This document shows, piece after piece, positions 32,138-41,241 of a stretch of DNA of 41,722 bases (the stretch's first letter is position 1; the number at the start of each line of letters is the position of its first letter). Under the pieces are notes generated by a model, which searched no databases, was not told the origin of the DNA, and worked only from the letters and a program-made list of their open reading frames with translations. The position numbers were made by a program, and so were the translations under genes. Source of the stretch: CAYWNK01 sp047639615 (GTDB taxonomy: Bacteria; Planctomycetota; UBA1135; GCA-002686595); assembly GCA_047639615.1 (NCBI GenBank), contig JBLIOL010000006.1, forward strand, positions 1 through 41,722. The letters run 5' to 3'.

Positions 32138-33823
32138 CTACTGCCAGGTGAAGCCTAGGCTGCTGGAGAAGTTCGAGGTAGCGCCGTCACGGTGCCATAG
32201 CTGGAAGTACCAGGTGGATCCGGGCATGAAGACTTGGCCTTGGGGAAGGTTGCTCAAGTCGGGGCTGAGGTTCATGAGGCCGCTGAAGCCAGAGTTGAGG
32301 ATGTTGCCGTTGAAGCGGTAGATCTGGCTGCCAAGGCAGATCACGCCGCTGCCTACCGGGTTGGACGCGGTGCTCTCCGACATGAGGAAGTAACCGAACT
32401 GGTTGAGGGGCAGGCCGCTCACCATCAAGCTCAGGTTGTTGTCCGCAATGGTCAGGCTGCCGCCGGCGGTCAGAGTCGAGGAGATGCCGGTGGAGTTGGC
32501 CAGGGGCATGCAGCCGGGGTCGCCGGTGCCGATGCCGCCTTGGAACTCGTAGGCGCCCATGTCGACGACGGGAGCGCTGCCGTTGCCGGTGTCGGGTACG
32601 CTGAGCTCGTCAACGAAGCGATCCTCGAGGTTGACGTCTACGACGATGCCAGCGGGGACACCGCTGTTGTTGCCGGCGTCGACGGCGAAGGAGGCTAGGG
32701 TCAGGTTGAAGTCACCGCCAGCCTGGTCTTCGAAGCCGGGGTTCGTGCCGATGTTACCGGTGCCGGCCATGCCGCCCTGTACCAGAGAGTAGGTCACGTT
32801 TGCGGACTGGGTGACTTGGTTGGCCGGGTTCTGCGCGCCGCCACCGCCTGCGTTGTTCCAGAGGATGCAGTTGATGATGCTCGGACTGGCACCGGAGACG
32901 AGGATGCCGCCGACCGGGTTGTTGGTGCAGCTGTTGTCGACGATGGTGCAGTTGCGGATCTGGGGGTTGCTGTTGGAGCCGACCCAGAACGCGCCGCCAC
33001 CACCGGATCCAGTGGAAACGTTGCCCTGGAAGACGCTGTTCGTGACCCGTGCGCCATTGGTGCTGAAGAATTCGAGGGCGCCGGCGCGGTTGGCGCGATT
33101 CCCGTAGAAGGAGCAACGGTCGAAGACCACGGCGCCGGAGTTGGCGATGTCGAATGCGCCACCGAAGGCGCCGCCGATGTTGTCTTCGAAGACCACGTCG
33201 ATGAAGCTCGGGCTACCGTTCACGTAACCAGCGCCGCCGCCGAAGGTGCAGCGATTGCCGATGAAGTGGCAGTTGCGGACGGTCACGCTCGAGCCGTTGA
33301 TGACAAGGATGCCACCACCGCGGTCTTGGCTGGAACCACTGCCGTTGGCGTTGCCGCCTTCCACGCGGAAGCCGTCAATGATGGCGCTCGCGTTGGAGCC
33401 GGGGGCGCGTAGTACGTGGTAGGAGTTGTCGCCGAGCTGGCCCATGCCATCATCGCCGTTGAGGTCGCCGGTGAGAATGCTCGGAGCCATGCCGAAGGCG
33501 GGGCGCTGGTCGGGGGCTGTCTCGCCGCCGACGAAGCCGCCGTAGATCTCCACGTCGTTGTTCAGACGGAAGGAGTTACCGCGCGTGCCGGTGTCGCTGG
33601 GGCGGTAGGTGCCCTCGGCGACGAAGATCTGGTCGCCGGCGACCGACAGGCCGATGGCGTTCTTCAAGCCGTCGATGCCTTGCAGGGCATCAGCCCAGCT
33701 AGAGCCATCGTTTAGGCCGGCGTTTTGGCCTGCGTCAACGTAGATGACTTGGGCGGCGGCGCTGCTGGCCAGAAGACCGGCGGCGGCAAGAAGAGACGTG
33801 AAACGGAAGCGAAGGGCGCTCAT
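32138..33823 (-). CDS. Secreted right-handed beta-helix protein with C-terminal module
   Basis: A 561-residue secreted protein. A signal peptide (FTSLLAAAGLLASSAAA) precedes VIYVDAGQNAGLNDGSSWAD and GDQIFVAEGTYRPS, a common opening of choice-of-anchor/beta-helix proteins. Repeats of the form SVTVRNCHFIGNRCTFGGGA, IDVVFEDNIGGAFGGAF, VVFDRCSFYGNRANRAGAL and RNCTIVDNSC form a parallel beta-helix, a fold often used for carbohydrate binding or cleavage. The C-terminal 130 residues (CMPLANSTG, NQFGYFLMSES, STWYFQLWHRD, SNFSSSLGFTW) match the module of the FG-GAP protein. The frame is open far upstream (to 34906), but that part is antisense to the M14 gene; the ATG at 33823 begins the signal peptide. 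It diverges from the M14 gene over 228 bases. Confidence 0.88.
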   Translation of the reverse strand: MSALRFRFTSLLAAAGLLASSAAAQVIYVDAGQNAGLNDGSSWADALQGIDGLKNAIGLSVAGDQIFVAEGTYRPSDTGTRGNSFRLNNDVEIYGGFVGGETAPDQRPAFGMAPSILTGDLNGDDGMGQLGDNSYHVLRAPGSNASAIIDGFRVEGGNANGSGSSQDRGGGILVINGSSVTVRNCHFIGNRCTFGGGAGYVNGSPSFIDVVFEDNIGGAFGGAFDIANSGAVVFDRCSFYGNRANRAGALEFFSTNGARVTNSVFQGNVSTGSGGGGAFWVGSNSNPQIRNCTIVDNSCTNNPVGGILVSGASPSIINCILWNNAGGGGAQNPANQVTQSANVTYSLVQGGMAGTGNIGTNPGFEDQAGGDFNLTLASFAVDAGNNSGVPAGIVVDVNLEDRFVDELSVPDTGNGSAPVVDMGAYEFQGGIGTGDPGCMPLANSTGISSTLTAGGSLTIADNNLSLMVSGLPLNQFGYFLMSESTASNPVGSGVICLGSQIYRFNGNILNSGFSGLMNLSPDLSNLPQGQVFMPGSTWYFQLWHRDGATSNFSSSLGFTWQ

Positions 33824-34051
33824 GAAGCTCGTGTTGTAGGTGCGATGGTGTCGGTGGCAGGCGACTGCGGACTTGCCAAGCGCAAATCCTACCGAGGAGT
33901 GGGCCCCTGATGGGGGCCGCAAGCTGGTTGTCCCGATCTGCGGGTAAGAGCGAAGTCGTGGGGCCCGTAGGGCGCCTCGTCCGTAGCCGGCTGCGACCAT
34001 TCCGGCTGCCCGATGCTCCCAGGGATAGCCTCGGCAGTGCACACTGCTGGC

Positions 34052-36658
34052 ATGCGAATCAATCTCCGAGTGCTGTGCCCTCTGTTTCTTGCCCTCGCGC
34101 CGGCTGCGGTTGGTCAGACCGATTTGAGCTGGTACTTGCCGGAGGACGGGAGCTATGACGCTGAGTTCCCCGTGCCCGCGGATGTGCTGGGCTGGCAGGT
34201 GGGTGATTGGCACGTGCGCCACGATCAGTTGGTGGATTGGTATCGCACGGTGGCGGAGGCGTCGCCGCGCGTGATGCTGGAGACTTACGGCTACAGCCAT
34301 GAGCAGCGGCCGTTGCTCTTGGCCACGGTCAGCTCGCCGGCCAACCTGGCGCGCATCGAGGAGATACGGACGGCGCATGTGCGTAGCGTGTTGGAGGACA
34401 AGCCGAACGATGGGCCGGCCATCGTTTGGATGGGCTACTCCGTGCACGGCAATGAGCCGAGCGGAAGCAACGCGGCTCTGGTTTTGGCCTACCACCTGGC
34501 GGCAGCTGAGGGGCAGGACATGCAGAGCTTCCTCGAGAACACGGTGGTGCTGATCGATCCATGCGTGAACCCTGATGGGCTCGCGCGCCATGCGCAATGG
34601 GTCAACATGCACAAGGGGCGCGTGCGCGTAGGGGATCCGGCGCACCGCGAGCGGCGTGAGGCCTGGCCGGGTGGGCGCACGAACCACTATTGGTTCGACC
34701 TCAACCGAGATTGGCTGCTGCAGAGTCACCCCGAATCCCAGGGACGCCTGGTTCAATTCCACCGCTGGATGCCGTCCGTACTCACGGACTATCACGAGAT
34801 GGGCGGGGACTCGACCTACTTCTTTCAGCCCGGTATCCCGAGTCGACGTAATCCGCTGACGCCCGAGAAGAACGTAGAGCTGACAGGGCGCATCGCTGCC
34901 TTCCATGCGGAGGCCTTGGATGCCATTGGAAGCCTGTACTACACGGAGGAGAGCTTCGACGATTTCTACTATGGCAAGGGATCGACCTACCCGGACATCA
35001 ACGGCTCCATCGGCATTCTGTTCGAGCAGGCCAGTTCGGGTGGGGCACTGCGCGAGAACAGCTATGGCGAGCTGAGCTTCCCCTTCACGATTCGCAATCA
35101 GTTCACGACCTCACTCTCGACCCTGCGCGCGGTGAATTCCATGCGCTCGGACCTGGAGGCCTACCAGCGGGGTTTCTATCGGGGCGCCCTGGCTGAGGCT
35201 GCGGAGCACGAGGTTGGAGCCTATGTGTTCGGTGCGAAAGAAGATCCTGAGCGGACCTTTCAGTTGGTAGATCTACTCCGTCGCCATCGGGTAGAGGTGC
35301 ACTTGATGGGGAGCACCTTGTCCGCCACCGAGGACAGCCCCATGTTCGTTGCGGGGCGGGACTATGTGGTTCCCATGCAGCAGACCCAGTTCCGCTTGAT
35401 CCGTGCGCTCTTCGAGCATCGCACGTCGTGGCCGGACAACACCTTCTACGACGTGTCGAGTTGGACCTTGCCGGAGAGCTTCAATGTGCCGGCGCGTGCT
35501 ATTGCCCGTGAGGGCATGAGCAAGGGTTTGGTCGGCATGCCGGCCGTGGCGCAGCGCGGCAGCGTCGGGCATGTGCAGAAGGCTGAGCGGCCCGCGGCAT
35601 GGCTGTTCGAGTGGCACAACTACAACGCACCCAAGGCTCTGCAGCGCTTGCTAGCTGCTGGCGTGCGTGCACGGGTTGCGACCAAGCCCTTCAGCTGCCG
35701 CACAGCGGGCGGAGAGCTTGAGTTCGATCACGGCACGGTGGTCATTTCACCGGGCGTGCAGGATGTCTCCCCGGAGCGCCTGCGCGAGTTGCTGCATGAG
35801 GTCGCCAATGACGGCATCGAGGTCTACGCGGCGACCAGCGGCTTGACCCCCGTGGGAGTCGATCTGGGTAGCGGCAGCATGCGTCCGCTCGAAGCGCCGC
35901 AGGTGGCTTTAATGATCGGCCCCGGTGTGAGTTCCTACGAGGCGGGGGAGGCCTGGCACTACATGGATAAGCGCCTGGGTTTGCCGGTCTCCTTAATCGA
36001 GAAGAGTTCTTTCGGAAGCATGGACCTGGAGCGTTACACACACATCGTCATGGTCCAGGGCGGGAGCCTCGCATCAGGCGATGTGGAGCGGCTCAATACT
36101 TGGGTGCGTGCCGGCGGGGTGGTGATTGCCACCAAGGGCTCGGCGACCTGGGCGGCGGACGCCTTCCTGTCGAAGGCTGATGAGAGCGAAGAGGAATCCG
36201 ATGAGAAGGACGCGGAGGAGGAGGCTGAAGAGCAGGTTGAAGAGACCAAGCCCTCCTATGCGGACTACAGCAAGCTGCGTGCGGAGCAGAACATCTCGGG
36301 CACGATCTTCGCCACGGAACTGGATCTGACGCACCCGATCTGCTTCGGCTACGTACGCGAGGCTTTGGCGGTCTTCCGCAACTCCACGCGGGTCTTGCCG
36401 GAGGGCAATGATCCCTTCGCAACTCCAGTGCGCTACTTGGAGGAGCCGTTGATAAGCGGCTTTGCTTCCGCAGAGAACGTGGAGGAGATCGCAGGCTCGC
36501 CGGCGGTACGCGCGGAGCGCGTGGGCTCCGGCGCGGTGATTTGTCTGGTGGATAATCCCAACTTCCGCGGCGTTTGGTACGGCACTAACAAGCTCTTCGC
36601 CAACGCGATCTACTTCGGGCGGGCGATTCAGCGCACGGGGCCGATCGGCAAGCGCTAG
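34052..36658 (+). CDS. M14-family zinc carboxypeptidase with C-terminal GATase-like domain
   Basis: A secreted 868-residue peptidase. A signal peptide (INLRVLCPLFLALAPAAVG) precedes an M14 domain (about 45-360). Its zinc ligands are HGNE (H132, E135) and H248 in DYHEMGG, and the catalytic Glu is E325 in GILFEQASSGG. A long C-terminal part follows, with a segment (QVALMIGPGVSSYEAGEAWHY, THIVMVQGGSL, VRAGGVVIATKG) like the class I glutamine-amidotransferase-like domain found in many such M14 proteins. An acidic linker lies at about 710-735 (DESEEESDEKDAEEEAEEQV). The frame is open from 34013, but the ATG at 34052 is just before the signal peptide. It diverges from the beta-helix gene. Confidence 0.91.
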   Translation: MRINLRVLCPLFLALAPAAVGQTDLSWYLPEDGSYDAEFPVPADVLGWQVGDWHVRHDQLVDWYRTVAEASPRVMLETYGYSHEQRPLLLATVSSPANLARIEEIRTAHVRSVLEDKPNDGPAIVWMGYSVHGNEPSGSNAALVLAYHLAAAEGQDMQSFLENTVVLIDPCVNPDGLARHAQWVNMHKGRVRVGDPAHRERREAWPGGRTNHYWFDLNRDWLLQSHPESQGRLVQFHRWMPSVLTDYHEMGGDSTYFFQPGIPSRRNPLTPEKNVELTGRIAAFHAEALDAIGSLYYTEESFDDFYYGKGSTYPDINGSIGILFEQASSGGALRENSYGELSFPFTIRNQFTTSLSTLRAVNSMRSDLEAYQRGFYRGALAEAAEHEVGAYVFGAKEDPERTFQLVDLLRRHRVEVHLMGSTLSATEDSPMFVAGRDYVVPMQQTQFRLIRALFEHRTSWPDNTFYDVSSWTLPESFNVPARAIAREGMSKGLVGMPAVAQRGSVGHVQKAERPAAWLFEWHNYNAPKALQRLLAAGVRARVATKPFSCRTAGGELEFDHGTVVISPGVQDVSPERLRELLHEVANDGIEVYAATSGLTPVGVDLGSGSMRPLEAPQVALMIGPGVSSYEAGEAWHYMDKRLGLPVSLIEKSSFGSMDLERYTHIVMVQGGSLASGDVERLNTWVRAGGVVIATKGSATWAADAFLSKADESEEESDEKDAEEEAEEQVEETKPSYADYSKLRAEQNISGTIFATELDLTHPICFGYVREALAVFRNSTRVLPEGNDPFATPVRYLEEPLISGFASAENVEEIAGSPAVRAERVGSGAVICLVDNPNFRGVWYGTNKLFANAIYFGRAIQRTGPIGKR

Positions 36659-36706
36659 GGAGCCGCGGGTGCGAGCAAGCGCAAGGCAGCCCGTAACCGA
36701 CGGCAC

Positions 36707-36734
36707 CCGGCCGCTGGCCGGAGGCTGGCGATGG
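36707..36734 (+). repeat. Intergenic repeat copy A
   Basis: CCGGCCGCTGGCC followed by GGAGGCTGGCGATGG. The first part recurs at copy B and both parts recur inverted in copy C (37176-37218), where they are separated by a few extra bases. Confidence 0.75.
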
Positions 36735-36787
36735 AAGGGTCGGGGGAGGCGCAGAGCGCGAGGGAGGCCGACCGGTGAGGAGTGAGA

Positions 36788-36813
36788 GCGCGCCGGAGCC
36801 CGGCCGCTGGCCG
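36788..36813 (+). repeat. Intergenic repeat copy B
   Basis: GCGCCGGAG-type sequence running into CCCGGCCGCTGGCCG. It shares CCCGGCCGCTGGCCG with copy A, and its upstream GCGCCGGAGC part with inverted copy C. Confidence 0.75.
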
Positions 36814-36834
36814 GGTGGCCGGGTGGCCGGGTGG
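36811..36834. repeat. Three 8-bp tandem repeats
   Basis: CCGGGTGG occurs three times head to tail directly after repeat copy B and is followed by CCCGGCC, giving a short low-complexity run. It is non-coding. Confidence 0.85.
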
Positions 36835-36893
36835 CCCGGCCAATATGTGCCGAGCTACCCCTACAACGAAACATGTGCCGCCAGGTAGCGATC

Positions 36894-36929
36894 TGCCGAA
36901 TAGATGCCACGAATGGCATCTATTCGGCA
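36894..36929. terminator. Perfect 16-bp hairpin with 4-nt loop
   Basis: Bases 36894-36909 are the exact reverse complement of 36914-36929 with loop CGAA. It lies 235 bases beyond the M14 stop, inside a comparatively AT-rich patch. It could terminate the M14 transcript or be a mobile palindrome; no T-run follows. Confidence 0.55.
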
Positions 36930-37175
36930 AATGGTATATATGAGCACCGCCGCCATTGCCTGCCATTCGCCTATAACCACCACCCTTCCGTCCCACCTCG
37001 ACTGGGACGTTCCCGGCTACTCCAAGACCCGAGCCGCCATGCGGGCCCTGCGACCAGACCTATTCCCAGGGCACATGTGGCTGCAAGCCTGAGGCCTGCG
37101 CCCCCCGGCCAGCTCCGCCGCGCACTCCCCTCAGCACCCGCGGACCACCCGCGCCCTCCCAACCCTCCGCTCACC

Positions 37176-37218
37176 CCATCGCCAGCCTCGCCCCCTGGCC
37201 AGCGGCCGGCTCCGGCGC
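37176..37218 (-). repeat. Intergenic repeat copy C (inverted, composite)
   Basis: Read on the - strand this gives GCGCCGGAGCCGGCCGCTGG, then CC, then an AGGGGGC insertion, then GAGGCTGGCGATGG. It combines the left part of copy B with the right part of copy A, so it looks like a full-length version of the same element in the opposite orientation. Confidence 0.75.
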
Positions 37219-37277
37219 TCCCTCCCTACTTTTCAGCGGACCGCCCTAACCCTCCCGACCCTCCTCCCGGCATGCAG

Positions 37278-37315
37278 CAGGCCCCCGGTCGCGCGGGTGC
37301 GCGGCCGGGGGCCTG
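37278..37315 (-). terminator. 17-bp hairpin terminator after M3 peptidase gene
   Basis: Bases 37278-37294 pair with 37299-37315 with one G-U and a GGGT loop, starting about 24 bases past the M3 stop. The stem is very GC-rich; no U-tract follows on the - strand. Confidence 0.75.
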
Positions 37316-37339
37316 TCATCAATCGATGCTGGCTGCGAA

Positions 37340-39496
37340 CTACTTGTTCGTGCCGGCCGGGATCGGGAAGCCGCGGTCGCGCATGAGGGCTTCGTAGCCG
37401 GCGTCTTGGCCTCGGAAGGCGCGGTAGGCCTCGTCGGGGTCGACGGCATTGCGCACGGCAAAGAGGTGCTTGACCAGTTTGGCGGCCATTTCCTGGTCGT
37501 AGTAACCGCCGGGAGCGCTTTCGAAGGCTTCGGCGGCGTCGGCGGTGAGCACGTCGGCCCACATGTAGCCGTAGTAGCCGGTGGCGTAGCCTTCGCCTGA
37601 GAAGACGTGACCGAAGTGCGGGCTGCGGTGACGCATGACGATCTCCTTGGGCAGACCAAGTTCAGCCATGTACTGCTTCTCGTACTCCACCGGGTCGATG
37701 CCCGTGGGATCGATCATGTGGTACTTCATGTCCATGAGTGCCGAAGCCAGGTACTCGGTGGTGTTGAAGCCTTGGTTGAAGTTGGCAGCGGCCTTGATCT
37801 TGGCTAGCAGCGCGGCGGGCAAGGGCTCGCCCGTGTCCACGTGCACGAGGAAGCCGTTGATGACTTCGTCCGTGGGCAGCCAACGCTCGAGGAGCTGGGA
37901 CTGGAACTCGGTGTAGTCGCGCACGCCGCCGTCGAGGGTCGGGTAGGCGACGTTGGCCGAGAGGGAGTGCAGGGCGTGGCCGAACTCGTGGAAGAAGGTG
38001 GTCGCGTCATCCCAGGACACGAGGACGGCTTCGCCGGGTGTGCCCTTGATGAAGTTCGAGTTGTTGGAGGAGAGCACCGTCTTCTTGCCGCGGAAGGTCT
38101 CGTGACCGCGGAAGGTATTGGCCCAGGCGCCGGAGCGCTTGCCCTGACGGGCGTAGGGATCCAAGTACCAGAGGCCGATGTGATCGCCGGTGTTCTTGTC
38201 GGTGACTTCCCAGACCTTGACGTCCGGATGGAAGACCGCGACCTCGCCTTCAGGGACGGGCGCGAAGGCGAAGTGGAACAGCTCACCGGCCACGAAGAAC
38301 ATGGCTTCGCGCAGCTTGTCCAACTGCAGGTACTGCTTGACCTCGTCGGAGTCCAAGTCGTACTTGGCGCGGCGGACTTTCTCGGCGTAGAAGCGGTAGT
38401 CCCAGGGAGCGATGGTGATGCCGGCATTCTCGGAGTCAGCCATGGCCTGCATGTCGCGGACCTCTTCCTTGACGCGGCCGAGAGCGGCGGGCCAAACGGC
38501 CTCCATCAGGCCGAGCGCGCGCTCGGGGCTCTTAGCCATTCGGTCCTGGAGCATCCACAGAGCGTAGTTGTCGAAGCCGAGCAGGTGCACGCGCTCGTTA
38601 CGCAGCTGCAGAATCTCGGCGATGACCGCGTTGTTGTCGTGCTCGTCGCGGTTGTCGCCGCGCGAGTAGTAGGTGCGCCAGACGGTCTCGCGCAGGTCGC
38701 GCTCGGTGGAGAAGGTCAGGAAGGGCGCCATGGAGGAGCGCGTATTGGTGATGGCGTACTCGCCTTCGTGGTCGCGTTCGGCTGCCATGCCGGCTGCGGC
38801 CTTGGCGAAGCTGTCGGAGAGACCGCCGAGCTGGTCCTTGTTCAGGTAGAGGACATAGCCTTCCTCATCAGCCAGCACGTTGTTGCCGAAGCGTGTGTGC
38901 AGTTCAGCAAGGCGCTCTTGGATCTCGGCGTAGCGCTTCTTGGCGGCACCTTCGAGGGTCGCGCCGTTCTTGGAAAAGCCGTTGTAGGTCAGCCAGACGA
39001 GGCGCTGCACCTCGGGGGACATGGCTTTGACTTCGGCGCTCTCGTGCACGGCCTTGACGCGCGCGAAGAGCTTCGCGTTCTGCGTGATCTTCGAGCTGTA
39101 GGCGGAGATCGTGGAGATCAGGCCGCCTTGGACTTCACGGAATTCCGGGGAGGAGAGGTTCGAGCTCCAGATGCCGTAGAAGGTGAAGGTGCGGCTGAGG
39201 AGACGACCGGAGTCCTCCATGGCCACGATGGTGTTCTCGAAGGTCGGGGCGTCCGTGTTGTCGGCGATGGCCGCGATCTCGACCAGGTGCTGGTCCATGC
39301 CGGCTTCCATGGCCGCAGTCAGGTCGCCGAGGTCCATCTTGTCGAAGGCCGGAACGCCGCCGTAGGGGCCGGTCCATTCAGCTGTTAGGGCGCCGCCGTC
39401 GGTAGTCGCTTTTGACACGTCGGTGGAGGTAGTGGACGAACACGCGGCGACCATGACGGCTGCGGCGATGGAGAGGAGTCTTGTGGGATGGTTCAT
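37340..39496 (-). CDS. M3-family oligopeptidase (peptidyl-dipeptidase/oligopeptidase A type), lipoprotein
   Basis: A 718-residue zinc metallopeptidase, of the usual length for Dcp/OpdA. It starts with a lipoprotein signal (LLSIAAAVMVAACSS), so it is envelope-bound rather than cytoplasmic. The zinc motif HEFGH is at residues 503-507 (FFHEFGHALHSL), followed by YTEFQSQLLERW with the third ligand Glu. The N-terminal helical half contains PTFENTIVAMEDSGRLLSR, the usual M3 opening, and the C-terminal block FGHVFSGEGYATGYYGYMWA is highly typical. It cleaves short peptides, probably dipeptides from C-termini. The frame is open to 39553, but the ATG at 39496 begins the signal. A GC-rich hairpin terminates it. 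Confidence 0.94.
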   Translation of the reverse strand: MNHPTRLLSIAAAVMVAACSSTTSTDVSKATTDGGALTAEWTGPYGGVPAFDKMDLGDLTAAMEAGMDQHLVEIAAIADNTDAPTFENTIVAMEDSGRLLSRTFTFYGIWSSNLSSPEFREVQGGLISTISAYSSKITQNAKLFARVKAVHESAEVKAMSPEVQRLVWLTYNGFSKNGATLEGAAKKRYAEIQERLAELHTRFGNNVLADEEGYVLYLNKDQLGGLSDSFAKAAAGMAAERDHEGEYAITNTRSSMAPFLTFSTERDLRETVWRTYYSRGDNRDEHDNNAVIAEILQLRNERVHLLGFDNYALWMLQDRMAKSPERALGLMEAVWPAALGRVKEEVRDMQAMADSENAGITIAPWDYRFYAEKVRRAKYDLDSDEVKQYLQLDKLREAMFFVAGELFHFAFAPVPEGEVAVFHPDVKVWEVTDKNTGDHIGLWYLDPYARQGKRSGAWANTFRGHETFRGKKTVLSSNNSNFIKGTPGEAVLVSWDDATTFFHEFGHALHSLSANVAYPTLDGGVRDYTEFQSQLLERWLPTDEVINGFLVHVDTGEPLPAALLAKIKAAANFNQGFNTTEYLASALMDMKYHMIDPTGIDPVEYEKQYMAELGLPKEIVMRHRSPHFGHVFSGEGYATGYYGYMWADVLTADAAEAFESAPGGYYDQEMAAKLVKHLFAVRNAVDPDEAYRAFRGQDAGYEALMRDRGFPIPAGTNK

Positions 39497-39579
39497 AGCT
39501 GGGGGGGGTGTACCCGAGCCGGAACCGTACGTCTTCCAGGCCTTATTGGCCACTGTGGCCCAGCGTCCTGCCCGCGCTC

Positions 39580-41241
39580 CTAGCTGAGGCCGGAGGCAGC
39601 CAGAATGCTGTCCAGGCGCTGGGGCATGCTATGGCGTTCCAAAACCGCCCGCCGGCCTGCCTCAGCGACCTTGGCGGCCTCTTTCGGATGGTCGAGGAAG
39701 TGGCGCGCCTTAGCCTGCAATTCCGCAAGGGTCTGGTAACTCTCCACCTCGGTGCCCACGTCGAAACAGCGCTCCAGGTCGGCCGAGTGCTCCGCCAATA
39801 GGAACCCGCCGCAGGCCAAGACATCGAACACTCGCATGGTGACGATGTCGGCCTGGTAGATGCGGTTGATGTCGATGTTGATGCGCGCGGCGTTGTAGAT
39901 CTGCGTGAGCTCGGTGGCGTGGCCCGCGGGGCCTTTCCATTGCACGCCGTGGGGCTCTACGCACTTCCACCCAGCGTCGCCCCAGGTTTGGATGCCGAGG
40001 GCGCCGAGGTTGGCTACCACCGAGAGCCGTTTCTCGGCGGCGGCGATTTCGGCCACCCAGATGCGCGGATCCTGTTCGGTCTGGGCTTTGTCGCAGGCGG
40101 CCAGGAAAGGGCCGAAGAAGGGCTCGAGCAGCTCGGGGATGCGGTAGTTGGCCGTGTCCTGGCGTTGGGCGGTGAGTACCGCTTCCAGTTGTTGTTCGCC
40201 TTTGTTGCGCGCGTCTTCGCCGTCCGCGTGGGCAGCGCAGTAGGCGCGTAGGAAGAGCGCGCGGAATTCCTGCGCCTGCTCGAACATGCTCGAGCCCACG
40301 AAGGCTAGGGGCGGGCGCTCCAAATCGGGCGCGAGTTTCTGTGGACAGCGTTTGCTGGGGGACGCGGCCAGGAACAGGTGCTCCACACTGGCGAAGCCCG
40401 CTTGGCTGTAGAGCTCCACGTGTTCGGCGCGATAGGTGTGGATCACGCAGTGCTTGCTCGGTCCCTCCAGTTGGGGCGCGCGATCGGGCGTGGGGTCGAT
40501 CTCCCACACGGCGAGCTTCACGCCCATGCTCGCGCAGAGTTCCGCGAGTCCGCCCAGGTAGTTGACCGCCACGACCAGCTTGGGCTTGAGTGAGGCGAGC
40601 GTGTGCTCGAGCTCTTCCACGGCCCAACGGCGTGCTTCCACAGGGCAGACACCGAAGCCGCGCAGGGCGAGCTCTTCGCCGAGGTCGTCTACGAACAGGC
40701 CGCCGGCGAGGAGTGCGACCCAACGCTTGGGCGCTGCGCCGGCGCGCGTGTTCTCGATGACGCGGCGCTCGTCGGCGTAAACCTGACCGAGGAGCGGGTG
40801 CTGCAGGCAGAGCGCGCCCTCTACATCTTGCAGGTGCTCGCAGCCGTCCACGCCTAGGCGTAGGACGAGTCTTTTGGCCTTCAGCGCCGCGCTCCAATCG
40901 TGCGTGGAGAGCGCCATGCGCATGAGCCAGGGATCGCGCTCCCACACGGTGACGGTGGTGCCTGGGCGCGTCTCCAGGATGGACCCAGTTAGCTCGCCAA
41001 GGCCGAGGCCCAGTAGGTGCACGCGCTCGGTATCGAGTGCGACTTGCTCAAGCTGCGCGCGGCAGGCTGGTTCGGATTGCGCGAGGGGCTGCCACTCGCT
41101 GTGCACGCGATAGGTGGGGCCGCCTTCGTGTTTGAGGTCCACATGGTCGGCCTCCACGGGCCAAAGCAAGCGGCCGAGCAGGACCGGGTTGGCCTTGGAG
41201 AGGGCGCTGAGGTTGGCTTCCAGTTGCGGGGTGTTGCTCAC
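39580..41241 (-). CDS. CgeB-like glycosyltransferase-type protein
   Basis: A 553-residue protein. The C-terminal third (YNAARINIDINRIYQADIVT, then MRVFDVLACGGFLLAEHSAD) matches the CgeB/DUF3880-type glycosyltransferases of GT-B fold, ending with a typical ARHFLDHPKEAAKVAEAGRR. The first 150 residues are a Rossmann-like domain (VHLLGLGLGELTGSILETRP, then VTVWERDPWLMRMAL) reminiscent of the domain found in motility accessory/CgeB fusions. It may modify a surface glycan or protein; the acceptor is unknown. The start is a GTG (41241) with no strong Shine-Dalgarno sequence. It ends 84 bases before the M3 gene start and may share its direction of transcription. Confidence 0.82.
   Translation of the reverse strand: MSNTPQLEANLSALSKANPVLLGRLLWPVEADHVDLKHEGGPTYRVHSEWQPLAQSEPACRAQLEQVALDTERVHLLGLGLGELTGSILETRPGTTVTVWERDPWLMRMALSTHDWSAALKAKRLVLRLGVDGCEHLQDVEGALCLQHPLLGQVYADERRVIENTRAGAAPKRWVALLAGGLFVDDLGEELALRGFGVCPVEARRWAVEELEHTLASLKPKLVVAVNYLGGLAELCASMGVKLAVWEIDPTPDRAPQLEGPSKHCVIHTYRAEHVELYSQAGFASVEHLFLAASPSKRCPQKLAPDLERPPLAFVGSSMFEQAQEFRALFLRAYCAAHADGEDARNKGEQQLEAVLTAQRQDTANYRIPELLEPFFGPFLAACDKAQTEQDPRIWVAEIAAAEKRLSVVANLGALGIQTWGDAGWKCVEPHGVQWKGPAGHATELTQIYNAARINIDINRIYQADIVTMRVFDVLACGGFLLAEHSADLERCFDVGTEVESYQTLAELQAKARHFLDHPKEAAKVAEAGRRAVLERHSMPQRLDSILAASGLS

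Larger units (their letters stand above)
36659..37339. other. Gene-free, repeat-rich interval
   Basis: About 680 bases between the M14 and M3 peptidase genes with no convincing gene. It holds three copies of a GC-rich motif (two direct, one inverted), an 8-bp tandem repeat, a perfect 16-bp hairpin and a terminator hairpin for the M3 gene. A short central part (about 36840-36950) is visibly more AT-rich than its surroundings. Short open frames here are poor in typical protein composition. Confidence 0.75.

Noticed and set aside
33824..34906. N-terminal extension of the beta-helix gene frame beyond its ATG
   Set aside because: Runs antisense through the start of the M14 gene and would bury the signal peptide inside the protein.
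36904..37092. 62-codon + strand frame (ending with GHMWLQA) in the repeat-rich gap
   Set aside because: It starts inside a perfect hairpin, has no Shine-Dalgarno sequence and matches no family that I recognise. It could be a gene remnant but is not supportable.
37841..39388. 515-codon open frame on the + strand opposite the M3 peptidase gene
   Set aside because: It lies antisense to a firmly identified gene, and its Gly/Val/Glu-rich composition is typical of the reverse frame in GC-rich coding DNA. No motif was found.
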